A model generated the notes under the pieces. That model was not told the DNA's origin, made no database searches, and saw nothing but the letters and a program-made list of their open reading frames with translations. Shown here in pieces: positions 26,808 to 34,757 of a DNA stretch of 64,000 bases (the first letter of the stretch is position 1; each line of letters starts with the position of its first letter). Source of the DNA: Desulfovibrio sp. (GTDB taxonomy: Bacteria > Desulfobacterota > Desulfovibrionia > Desulfovibrionales > Desulfovibrionaceae); contig JAFSVD010000067.1 in the NCBI GenBank assembly GCA_017450275.1, positions 21,218 to 85,217 on the forward strand. The letters run 5' to 3'. A program made the position numbers and the translations under genes.

Positions 26808-28223
26808 ATGAAGCTCAAAGACATTCCCAAACGCTTAAGTTATATCTTGAGTGCCCAGTGGGCACGTGACGCCACCTGGACAGTCTTTACCATCCTTTTA
26901 GCCAGGCACAGTCCATCGGTTTTGGGACAGATTGTATTATCCCTCACCTATGGCTATCTGGTGAAAACGATTGTCGATGTTGGCTTAAACGACTATTTGC
27001 TCTCCTCCTTTTCCCGAGGAGAGTCCCATCCAAGGCAGCTGCTTGCCGAAGTAACTTGGCTCAAGACCCTGGTTCTTTTTCCGGTTCTTCTTTTTCTGTG
27101 GTATTTTACCGGACAGCAACAGTATACCCTTGAGTTGCGGGCAATTGTTCTGTGTATCGCAGGCGGCTTAGGGCTCGACGCCATCTGCGATTCTTTTTTT
27201 GCGCTCTGCCAGGCACGAGGGCGTCAGGATGTGGAGATGCGTATCCGCATTCCGGCAGCGCTCTTTGGTATTGGTTTTGGCATTGTCTGCGTCTTACTGC
27301 ACACATCCCCCCTCTTTATTGCTCTCTATAAGCCTATCGAATCCCTGCTCTGTCTTGGCTGCGCCTGTCTTGCGCTGAAGCGCAACCCCTTTGCGGGTTT
27401 TGGTATCAAAGGCCTTCTTGACCTTGCCCAAAAAATGCGGAGTGGGCTGGTTTTTACCGGCATGGCGCTGTGCGCGATGTTTTACAATAAAATCAATGTT
27501 ATTTTTTTGAAGCGCTATGGAACAGATGCCGATGTCGGGGGCTTTGGTGTTGCGTGGGAGACCATTGAGGGGATTTCGACCTTGGTCTCCGGAGCCCTGC
27601 TTGGCAAAGTACTCTTTCCCATTCTAACACGGCTTTGGGGAGAGAACAAAGAGGCCTTTTGCCAATTGGCAGGACAGACTGCCAGATCCCTGTGGGCGGC
27701 GGCTCTGCCCCTTATTTTTTTGATCTGTGTGGAAAGCGATCGCTTTTTGCCCTTTGTCTACGGCAACGCCTTTACCACCGCCGTCACAAGCCAGCAGTTG
27801 CTCACCCCCTGTTTGGCCACAGCCTTTTTGCACAATCTCGCTGCCTACGCTATGATTGGGATGCGGCAGCATGTTTTGCTCTTTTGGATGTATTTTTCCG
27901 GCCTCATCATCAATGTCATTTGCTGTTTTGTGATTATTCCGCTGAAGCCCTTGGAAGGCGCTGCGTTGACCTTAACCATCACCAAGGTTTGGGTGGCATT
28001 GCTCACGGTCAGCTATTTTCAGTGGAAAGCCAAACCCATGACGTTTTTCCAGTGGCTTTTGATGCTCGGCGCAGGCGGAGCCTCGATCTTTCTCTGGTCT
28101 GTGACAGGCGCATACCTTCCAAGGGAATGCGCTGAATGCATTGGCCTTATCCCCTTGCTTGCGCTTTTTTGGTATTGGCGGCCTCCTGCGCCCTATGAAA
28201 AAACTTCGTCCCCAAAATCCTAG
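26808..28223 (+). CDS. Wzx-type oligosaccharide/lipid flippase (MOP superfamily)
   Basis: A 471-aa integral membrane protein with about 12-14 hydrophobic segments, built like Wzx/MurJ-type flippases, which move lipid-linked glycans across the inner membrane. Supporting features are the N-terminal LLARHSPSVLGQIVLSLTYGYLV segment, repeated short charged loops and the mid-protein KINVIFLKRYGTDADVGGFGVAWETIEGI segment. It follows the HlyD-like gene by 11 bases and ends the rightward operon. The substrate is probably the product of this cluster. Confidence 0.88.
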   Translation: MKLKDIPKRLSYILSAQWARDATWTVFTILLARHSPSVLGQIVLSLTYGYLVKTIVDVGLNDYLLSSFSRGESHPRQLLAEVTWLKTLVLFPVLLFLWYFTGQQQYTLELRAIVLCIAGGLGLDAICDSFFALCQARGRQDVEMRIRIPAALFGIGFGIVCVLLHTSPLFIALYKPIESLLCLGCACLALKRNPFAGFGIKGLLDLAQKMRSGLVFTGMALCAMFYNKINVIFLKRYGTDADVGGFGVAWETIEGISTLVSGALLGKVLFPILTRLWGENKEAFCQLAGQTARSLWAAALPLIFLICVESDRFLPFVYGNAFTTAVTSQQLLTPCLATAFLHNLAAYAMIGMRQHVLLFWMYFSGLIINVICCFVIIPLKPLEGAALTLTITKVWVALLTVSYFQWKAKPMTFFQWLLMLGAGGASIFLWSVTGAYLPRECAECIGLIPLLALFWYWRPPAPYEKTSSPKS

Positions 28224-28394
28224 CGAAGTTAAGAGTTTGGTTTTCCACTCTAGATAAGCTGCCAGACCGGTAGGAAATAAAGCTGTGGAAAGGTATATTC
28301 CGGCAGGAAAAAAGTTCTCCCGTCTGCCTTAGCTTTTCCCCTATCATTTTCTAGGCTCAATAGAAAAAATGGTAGAGGACGACTTGGTGAGAGA

Positions 28395-28424
28395 TTGGGA
28401 GTATTTTTCTTGATCGAGTATAAT
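28395..28424 (+). promoter_or_regulatory. predicted sigma70-type promoter of the glycan locus
   Basis: TTGGGA (28395-28400), an 18-base spacer and a consensus TATAAT (28419-28424) lie 41 bases before the epimerase start codon. The -10 is perfect; the -35 matches 4 of 6 positions. Confidence 0.55.
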
Positions 28425-28465
28425 ACAATGTCGAAGGAAACGGAGAATCATTGTAGGAATGCCCT

Positions 28466-29487
28466 ATGCGCGTACTTGTCACCGGAGCAGCTGGATTTAT
28501 TGGCTATCACATTGCAAAACGATTGCTGATTGAAGGAAATACTGTCGTTGGACTTGATAATTTTAATGATTACTACGACGTATCGCTGAAAGAAGCTCGA
28601 ATTCAAGATCTTACTTCCTTGCCGCAATCGAAAAATTTTCAGATTGAACGTATTGATTTAGCAGACACTGATAAGGTTTTAGCTCTTTTTGAGGAAAAGA
28701 AATTTACGCATGTTATTAATTTGGCTGCTCAAGCAGGCGTTCGTTATAGTCTTAAAAATCCCTTTTCCTATTTTTCCTCAAATATAGTCGGATTCGGCAA
28801 TATCCTGGAAGGCTGTCGCAACAACCCTGTCGAGCATCTTGTCTACGCATCCTCATCCTCTGTCTATGGCTTCAATACCAAGCAGCCATTTTCCGTTCTT
28901 GACCCAGTCGATCATCCCGTTAGTCTCTATGCGGCCTCAAAAAAAAGCAATGAATTGATGGCACATGCCTACAGCCATCTCTTTGGCATACCATCGACCG
29001 GTTTACGGCTGTTTACGGTGTATGGACCTTGGGGGCGTCCTGACATGGCTTTGCATCTTTTTGCAACAGCTATGTGCAAGGGCGAGCCTATACAGGTTTT
29101 TAACCAGGGACATCTCAAGCGCGATTTTACCTATATCGATGATATCATTGAATGTATGATGCGAATCCTTGTCCTTCCTCCCAAGGCCATGGAGAGAGAA
29201 AAGACTCTCGAACTTACGCCCGCGACAAGCTATGCCCCGTGGAGGGTGCTCAATATAGGCAATTCGAAGCCCGTTCCCTTGCTTACCTTTATTGCTCTCT
29301 TGGAAAAGAGCTTGGCGTGAAGGCGAAAAAGCACTTTCTTTCTATGCAACCAGGTGATGTCACAAAAACCTGGGCTTCTATGGATGAGACGATTGCCCTG
29401 ACTGGCTTTACGCCAATGGTCTCCATTGAGGAAGGTGTTCATCTATTTGTGCATTGGTTTCGAGCGTATTACAGCGCAGCGATCTGA
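28466..29487 (+). pseudogene. UDP-glucuronate 4-epimerase-like SDR, frameshifted near the C-terminus
   Basis: An extended SDR epimerase. It has VTGAAGFIGYHIAKRLL, GLDNFNDYYDVSLKEAR, YASSSSVYGFN, the catalytic SLYAASKK, and TVYGPWGRPDMALHLF with KRDFTYIDDI, all typical of UDP-GlcA to UDP-GalA epimerases. The first frame stops at 29320 after ALLEKSLA. The expected C-terminus (ELGVKAKKHFLSMQPGDV to FRAYYSAAI) continues in another frame to 29487. A single lost base in the GGAAAAG run around 29302-29308 explains this. The remaining 284 residues lack the last ~55, so activity is doubtful unless the shift is a sequence error. It is the first gene after the predicted promoter. Confidence 0.85.
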
Positions 29488-29541
29488 TTTTGCCTGATAT
29501 TAGACGCTCCCCCCTCTCGGCTTCAGACCGTGGATGCCATT

Positions 29542-30234
29542 ATGAAAAAGATTGCCATTCTTCAGTCCAACTATATCCCTTGGAAAGGCTATTTTGACCT
29601 CATCGCCTTTGTCGACGAATTTATTCTCTACGACGACATGCAGTATACGCGGCGTGATTGGCGAAATCGCAATAAAATAAAGACCCCTCAGGGGCTCGTT
29701 TGGTTGACAGTTCCTGTCAAGGTTAAGGGGCAATTTTTTCAAAAGATCCGGGATACGGAACTGGATGGCACTGCCTGGGCTGCAAAGCATTGGAAAAGTC
29801 TTGCACAACATTATGCTCGGGCACCGTTTTTTCAGGAAATTGCAAGCTGGCTCGAGCCGCTTTATCTGAAAAATCGCTACACCATGCTTTCGGATTTGAA
29901 TCGTACGTTTCTTTGTGCGATTTGTGACTATCTCGGCATTAAAACCACCATTACAAATTCCTGGGACTATACCCTCATCGAGGGAAAAACCGAACGTCTG
30001 GCTGATCTTTGCCGCCAGGCTGGGGGGACGGAATATGTCTCAGGGCCTGCTGCTAAGGACTATATTGTTGAAGATGTCTTTACATCTGCGGGGCTGAAAC
30101 TCACATGGTTTGCCTATGAAGGCTATCCAGAATATCCCCAACTCTGGGGTGATTTTGTCCATCAGGTCAGTATCCTTGACCTTCTCTTTAACGTAGGTCC
30201 CAAAAGTGCAGACTATATGAGGTATGTGCGGTGA
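29542..30234 (+). CDS. WbqC-family protein
   Basis: A 230-aa WbqC-like protein, a family found in O-antigen and other glycan clusters and without a settled biochemical role. Hallmarks are [41 protein letters not shown] and LTVPV near the N-terminus, and [26 protein letters not shown] near the end. The start at 29542 fits the family N-terminus. Its stop codon overlaps the next gene by 4 bases (GTGA). Confidence 0.9.
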   Translation: MKKIAILQSNYIPWKGYFDLIAFVDEFILYDDMQYTRRDWRNRNKIKTPQGLVWLTVPVKVKGQFFQKIRDTELDGTAWAAKHWKSLAQHYARAPFFQEIASWLEPLYLKNRYTMLSDLNRTFLCAICDYLGIKTTITNSWDYTLIEGKTERLADLCRQAGGTEYVSGPAAKDYIVEDVFTSAGLKLTWFAYEGYPEYPQLWGDFVHQVSILDLLFNVGPKSADYMRYVR

Positions 30235-31160
30235 AACTCTCCATTGTCACCACGCTCTATGCATCAGCCAAGACCGTTGCAACCTTTCACAAACGGGCAA
30301 CGCAGGCAGCACAGGCTTTTTCTGGCGACGACTATGAAATCATCATGGTCAATGATGCCTCTCCCGACGAAACATTGGCGTTGGCCACAGATCTTGTTGC
30401 CAACGATCCGCATCTTACTATTGTTGATCTCTCCCGAAACTTTGGCCAGCATAGAGCTATGATGGTTGGCTTGCGACAGAGCCAGGGAGAGTTTGTTTTT
30501 GCACTGGACGATGATCTCGAAGAAGATCCTGAATGGCTCAATCGTTTTTGGCAATGCCATGAGGAAACCAAGGCGGATCTCGTGTATGGCGTGCAGGCCA
30601 GCCGCAAGGGCGGTTGGTTTGAACGCGTGAGTGGCAGTCTCTTTTACCGAATTTTTAATTGGCTTTCGCCAACGAAAATTGCCCCCAATATGATTATGGC
30701 AAAGCTGATGACGCGCCGTTTTGTTGATGCGCTGATACAGTTTGAAGAGCGCAACCTGTTTATGGCAGGTATTTTGACCTTGACGGGCTTTTCGCAAGTG
30801 CCCTTGGTTTGTGTGAAAAAAAGCAAGGGGAGCACAAGTTACACCTTTGCGCGCAAAATTGAGCAAAGCGTCAACTCGCTCACGAGTTTCAGTAGTCGTC
30901 CCCTCTACCTTATTTTTTATTTTGGCCTTCTTCTTTCGATGCTTGCCTTTGTCTTTCTCGTCTATATCGTTGGCAAAAAATTGGTGATTGGCACTATTGT
31001 GGATGGATGGACCAGTATTATGGCTCTGATGACACTGGGTTTTGGGATGATCATAGCCGTTCTAGGCGTTATTGGCATCTACCTGTCCAAAATTTTTGAG
31101 GAAGTCAAACATCGTCCCTATGTCACCATCCGTGCCATTCTCCGTCAAAACAAGGGGTAG
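30231..31160 (+). CDS. GtrB-like GT2 glycosyltransferase
   Basis: A 309-aa polyprenyl-phosphate glycosyltransferase. The GT-A domain has [26 protein letters not shown] and the metal-binding [10 protein letters not shown]. Two C-terminal transmembrane helices ([21 protein letters not shown] and [22 protein letters not shown]) and the tail [12 protein letters not shown] match GtrB/ArnC/DPM1-type enzymes that load a sugar onto undecaprenyl phosphate. GTG start, overlapping the WbqC gene by 4 bases. A GtrA and a GT-C-like partner lie further along the locus. Confidence 0.9.
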   Translation: MKLSIVTTLYASAKTVATFHKRATQAAQAFSGDDYEIIMVNDASPDETLALATDLVANDPHLTIVDLSRNFGQHRAMMVGLRQSQGEFVFALDDDLEEDPEWLNRFWQCHEETKADLVYGVQASRKGGWFERVSGSLFYRIFNWLSPTKIAPNMIMAKLMTRRFVDALIQFEERNLFMAGILTLTGFSQVPLVCVKKSKGSTSYTFARKIEQSVNSLTSFSSRPLYLIFYFGLLLSMLAFVFLVYIVGKKLVIGTIVDGWTSIMALMTLGFGMIIAVLGVIGIYLSKIFEEVKHRPYVTIRAILRQNKG

Positions 31161-31164
31161 GGTC

Positions 31165-32094
31165 ATGATGTGGCGAAAACTGGGCTGTCTCTTTGCCCCA
31201 GATCATTATTCTCCGCTTATGCAGGCCTACGCTCGCATTCCCATTCTCGACCATCTGGAGGGGGACTTCTATACAGTCTACTTTGGTTCACGGGATGCTA
31301 CTAATCGCGAACGTATCTTTCGGGCGACCCTCGATATGGAACATCTCCGGGTTTTTGACGTTGATTTATCACCTGTTCTCGACTTTGGGGAAAATCTTGG
31401 TGCCTTTGACGACAACGGCATCACCCCCTGCTGCATCCTCAATGTGCATGGTCGCAAGTTGATGTACTACTGCGGTTGGAATATTCATGTGAAGATCCCT
31501 TTCACCTGCGCTGTAGGGCTTGCCGAAAGTTTTGACCAGGGAAAAACCTTTCAAAAGCTCTTCAAGGGAGCAGTGCTCGATCGTGACAAAACCGACTGCC
31601 AATTCGTGGCTGTCAATGACGTCATCTTCGATGAAGGACTCTTTAAAACCTGGTATCTTTCCTGTTTGGCTTGGAAACCAGATGCCAATGGAAAGCTCAT
31701 TCATTACTACAATGTTCATTACGCCTGGTCTGAAGATGGCATTACCTGGATTCGAACGGAAAAACCAGCGATTGATTTTAAAAATTCCTATGAATACGCC
31801 ATTTCAACGCCGCGTGTTCTCAAAAAAGGATCAAATGACTATCGCATGTGGTACTCCTATCGAGCGCAGAAAGATATTCAAACCTATCGTATCGGTTATG
31901 CTACATCCCACAATGCCCTGGATTGGGTTCGCCAGGATGAAGCCATGCATTCCCTGGATGTCTCGGAAAGTGGCTGGGATAGTGAAATGATCTGCTATCC
32001 CTTTGTTTTTGAGCATAAGAACACGCTGTATATGCTTTATAACGGCAATTCCTATGGCAAAACCGGCTTTGGTCTTGCCGTGCTCGAGGCCTAA
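31165..32094 (+). CDS. glycosidase-like beta-propeller protein
   Basis: A 309-aa protein without a signal peptide. Repeated beta-rich units of about 50-60 residues carry Asp-box-like turns (ESFDQGKTF, WSEDGITW) and Tyr/Trp-rich strands (MYYCGWN, FKTWYLSCLAWK, YRMWYSYRAQKD, NTLYMLYNGNSYGKTGFGLAV). This resembles five-bladed propellers of the GH43/GH32/GH130 type; catalytic residues cannot be assigned. ATG at 31165 has GGGGTAGGG upstream and follows the GT2 gene by 4 bases. The cytoplasmic location suggests a role on nucleotide or lipid-linked sugar intermediates rather than in digestion. Confidence 0.7.
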   Translation: MMWRKLGCLFAPDHYSPLMQAYARIPILDHLEGDFYTVYFGSRDATNRERIFRATLDMEHLRVFDVDLSPVLDFGENLGAFDDNGITPCCILNVHGRKLMYYCGWNIHVKIPFTCAVGLAESFDQGKTFQKLFKGAVLDRDKTDCQFVAVNDVIFDEGLFKTWYLSCLAWKPDANGKLIHYYNVHYAWSEDGITWIRTEKPAIDFKNSYEYAISTPRVLKKGSNDYRMWYSYRAQKDIQTYRIGYATSHNALDWVRQDEAMHSLDVSESGWDSEMICYPFVFEHKNTLYMLYNGNSYGKTGFGLAVLEA

Positions 32095-32139
32095 CGTCGT
32101 ACTGCTTGTTCCAAACACGTTTCCCTAAAAAGGAGTCAC

Positions 32140-32811
32140 ATGCAACACATTCTTCTGGCAGGCAATGCTGCCGCTGCCCGAGTCGTTTTTGGATACCTTG
32201 CCCTGGATCCACGGTATACCGTTGATGCGTGCGTGGTCGATGATCCCTATGTTGATCAGGCACTTCTCACCGATGTTCCCAGTGTGGGCATATCCCAGGT
32301 TCAGGCAACCATCCCGCCCAAGGACGTCCGCATCATCATGGCTGTGGGCTACGACAAGGTGAACTCTGTGCGCCAAAACCTTTTTGAGAAACTCAAAGGC
32401 CTTGGCTATGCCATGGAAACCTATATCCATCCTAAGGCCAATGTCTTGACCAAGCATCCCATTGGGGAAGGGTCTGTGCTTATGGCCGGTGCAGTCCTCG
32501 AACCCGGTGCGCGCTTGGGCTGCGACTGTTTTTTGTGGGCCAACGTTGTTGTGGCTCATGATGCGGTGATTGACGATCACTGCTGGCTTGCCGCAGGTGC
32601 CGTTGTTTCTGGTATGGCTAAAGTTGGCTGTCGCAGTTTTGTGGGTGTCAATGCGACCATTTCCAACAAAGTGGAAATCGGTGCCGACAATATTGTGGGT
32701 GGCTCAGCCTTCATGTCCCGTTCGACCAAGCCCAATATGGTGCATTTGGCTCGTTCTGGCGAGCCATTTCGCTGCTCGGCGCAGGAGTATGCTACCTATT
32801 TTGGTGTATAA
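32140..32811 (+). CDS. NeuD-family sugar O/N-acyltransferase
   Basis: A 223-aa protein. An N-terminal Rossmann-like PglD/NeuD domain (ILLAGNAAAARVVFGYL) is followed by a left-handed parallel beta-helix of hexapeptide repeats (HPIGEGSVLMAGAVLEPGARLG, VVVAHDAVIDDHCWLAAGAVVSG, GVNATISNKVEIGADNIVGG). The usual donor is acetyl-CoA; here an ACP-bound acyl group is conceivable because an ACP gene follows 14 bases later. His in VVVAHDAVI is the likely catalytic base. Confidence 0.88.
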   Translation: MQHILLAGNAAAARVVFGYLALDPRYTVDACVVDDPYVDQALLTDVPSVGISQVQATIPPKDVRIIMAVGYDKVNSVRQNLFEKLKGLGYAMETYIHPKANVLTKHPIGEGSVLMAGAVLEPGARLGCDCFLWANVVVAHDAVIDDHCWLAAGAVVSGMAKVGCRSFVGVNATISNKVEIGADNIVGGSAFMSRSTKPNMVHLARSGEPFRCSAQEYATYFGV

Positions 32812-32825
32812 GGGGGGAATGAGGC

Positions 32826-33065
32826 ATGGATACGACACTGAAAAAAGTGCTGGCAGATGTCTTTGGCGTTAGGGAGTCGGACATTCTACCTGAAACCACC
32901 AAAGAAGATGTGGGCAGTTGGGATTCGCTGAAACAGATGGATCTTGTCCTCTCCCTTGAACGCGCCTACAACATAACCCTCGATATTCAAGATATTGTGG
33001 CCATGCAATCGGTGGAGGCCATTGTGCGTGTGCTCAAAGCAAAAGGAGTGCACCTTGAAGAGTGA
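32826..33065 (+). CDS. stand-alone acyl carrier protein
   Basis: A 79-aa four-helix carrier protein. The phosphopantetheine attachment Ser is in GSWDSLKQMDLVLSLE. It begins MDTTLKKVLADVFGV and ends with a short acidic tail. It is not next to fatty-acid synthesis genes. It sits with a stand-alone adenylation enzyme, an SDR and a formyltransferase, so it probably carries the acyl or aminoacyl group destined for a sugar. It overlaps the SDR start by 11 bases. Confidence 0.93.
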   Translation: MDTTLKKVLADVFGVRESDILPETTKEDVGSWDSLKQMDLVLSLERAYNITLDIQDIVAMQSVEAIVRVLKAKGVHLEE

Positions 33066-33795
33066 AAATGCTGTCTGTGTGGTAACTGGAGGCGTTGGAG
33101 GGCTTGGCCGAGCTATTTGCGACTATTTTCTTGAGCGCAAGGCTCGTGTCATTGTCGCAGATCGCGATGCCGAGGCTTTACAGAATCTTCCAGACTCTTT
33201 TTGCTGCGAAGCAGTCGATGTCTGTGATCCTGTGCGCGTTAAGGCCATGGTGCAGAAAATCGTCAAAGAACAAGGACGCATTGACATTCTGGTCAATTGT
33301 GCCGGAACCATTGTCAGCGCACCCTTTGTCAATGTTTTTTCTCCAGACCAGATGATGTTCCCCTATGAACGTTTCCGCCAGGAAATGGCAATCAATCTGG
33401 ATTCTGTCTTCATTGTTACAGCCGCAGTGGTGGAGGAAATGGTGCGTCGGAGAACACCGGGCTGCATCATAAACATCAGCTCAATCTGCGCCCATGGCAA
33501 TGCCGGGCAAACCAGTTATGCGGCAGCCAAGGCTGGGGTGAATGCAATGACCGTGACATGGGCAAAAGAATTAGGGCGTATGGGTATCCGCTGTAATGCC
33601 GTGGCTCCAGGCTTTATTGGCACGCCATCCACCCACGCAGCGCTTCAGGATGCGCATCTTAAGCATATTGTGGAAAATACACCGCTCAGACGTCTTGGGG
33701 ATGCAAAGGAAGTGGCACAGGCGGTGTATGCCCTTGTAGAAAACGATTTTTGCAATGGTGTCATTTTAGATGTCAATGGCGGTCTCACGCTTTGA
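33055..33795 (+). CDS. FabG-like short-chain dehydrogenase/reductase
   Basis: A 246-aa classical SDR. The cofactor loop is VTGGVGGLGR, NAG is in VNCAGTI, catalytic Ser in INISSI and Tyr-x3-Lys in SYAAAKAG, with PGFIGTPSTH after it. I infer a TTG start at 33055, 7 bases after AGGAG, because it overlaps the ACP stop and gives a normal N-terminus (KSENAVCVVTGG); the next ATG would remove the cofactor loop. It may reduce a beta-keto group on the neighbouring ACP, but a sugar substrate is equally possible. Confidence 0.85.
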   Translation: MKSENAVCVVTGGVGGLGRAICDYFLERKARVIVADRDAEALQNLPDSFCCEAVDVCDPVRVKAMVQKIVKEQGRIDILVNCAGTIVSAPFVNVFSPDQMMFPYERFRQEMAINLDSVFIVTAAVVEEMVRRRTPGCIINISSICAHGNAGQTSYAAAKAGVNAMTVTWAKELGRMGIRCNAVAPGFIGTPSTHAALQDAHLKHIVENTPLRRLGDAKEVAQAVYALVENDFCNGVILDVNGGLTL

Positions 33796-33866
33796 GAAAA
33801 GTCATTTACGGTTGAAACCACGATGGAGGCAGCGTTGCAAACCCATTTGGGCTGGTCTCGCTGAAT

Positions 33867-34754
33867 ATGGTCATGAAGCGTATTCTTTTTGTTGGCAACC
33901 GCCGCTTTGTCCTTGAAGCGATTTTGGCAAACAAGCTTCCTGTGGCTGGCATCGGCGTGGTTGCCGGCACCCATCTCGAACATGATATGCAAAGCAGCTT
34001 TGATGCCCAAACCCGTTCGTTATGCACCCTCTTGCATACGAAGCAGGAGGTTATTGACTTTTGTAGGCACAACGACTTTGATGTTTTTGTCTCAAACGGC
34101 TGCCCCTTTATTCTGCCGATAAGTGACCTTCCCAAAGCAACGTATGTCAATATCCACCCATCCCTTCTTCCAGACCTCAAGGGCTACGACCCGGTCATCG
34201 GTGCCATTCTTTTTGGCAGAGATGCCGGAGCCACCTGTCACATCATGGACGATGGCGTTGATACCGGAGATATTATAGCCCAGGTCAAGATTCCCAATAC
34301 ACCGGATCTTGATGTTGTGACCCTTTACCAGCTGAGCTTCCGTGCAGAGCGCGAGGTCTTTGCATTGGCCAATGCTCGGGATTTCAAACCTTGTTGTCCC
34401 CAACAAAGCTCAGCAAAGGATCTGATCTATCGCAGAAGGCCTGAGGATATGCATATTGCCTTCAACGAGCCCAATGACGTCATCCTCCGTAAAATCAAGG
34501 CCTTCAACAATAGAAAAATTGGCTGCTCCTTTGACTGCAACCAATCCCGCTTCAGAGTCTTTCATGCTGAAATTATGACCAATCCCTACTTGGAGAAGGT
34601 GGTGAAAGAAGTTCCCGAAGGAACCATTGCCTTGAGTTATGAAAATAGCATTGTTTTTCATAAGGATGGGGATGTCATACGATTCAGCCATATTGTGGCA
34701 GACCAAGGGGGGGTGCTTGCCCCCATGATGCAACTCTTTGCTCCTGAACACTAA
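33867..34754 (+). CDS. formyltransferase-family protein (sugar N-formyltransferase-like)
   Basis: A 295-aa protein of the methionyl-tRNA/sugar N-formyltransferase fold. The motif NIHPSLLPDLKGYDPV contains the catalytic Asn-x-His. AGATCHIMDDGVDTGDIIAQ is the second hallmark. These enzymes take formyl from 10-formyl-tetrahydrofolate to an amine. In glycan clusters the acceptor is an amino sugar nucleotide such as Qui3N, Qui4N or Fuc4N. The C-terminal ~90 residues are a separate small beta domain (SYENSIVFHKDGDVIRF). The start could be 33867 or 33873. It follows the SDR by 71 bases and precedes the adenylation gene by 3. Confidence 0.86.
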   Translation: MVMKRILFVGNRRFVLEAILANKLPVAGIGVVAGTHLEHDMQSSFDAQTRSLCTLLHTKQEVIDFCRHNDFDVFVSNGCPFILPISDLPKATYVNIHPSLLPDLKGYDPVIGAILFGRDAGATCHIMDDGVDTGDIIAQVKIPNTPDLDVVTLYQLSFRAEREVFALANARDFKPCCPQQSSAKDLIYRRRPEDMHIAFNEPNDVILRKIKAFNNRKIGCSFDCNQSRFRVFHAEIMTNPYLEKVVKEVPEGTIALSYENSIVFHKDGDVIRFSHIVADQGGVLAPMMQLFAPEH

Positions 34755-34757
34755 GTT

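Noticed and set aside
29302-29312. Programmed -1 frameshifting in the epimerase gene
   Set aside because: The sequence around GGAAAAG does not offer a standard slippery heptamer in the zero frame and no downstream structure is evident; a mutation or base-call error is simpler.
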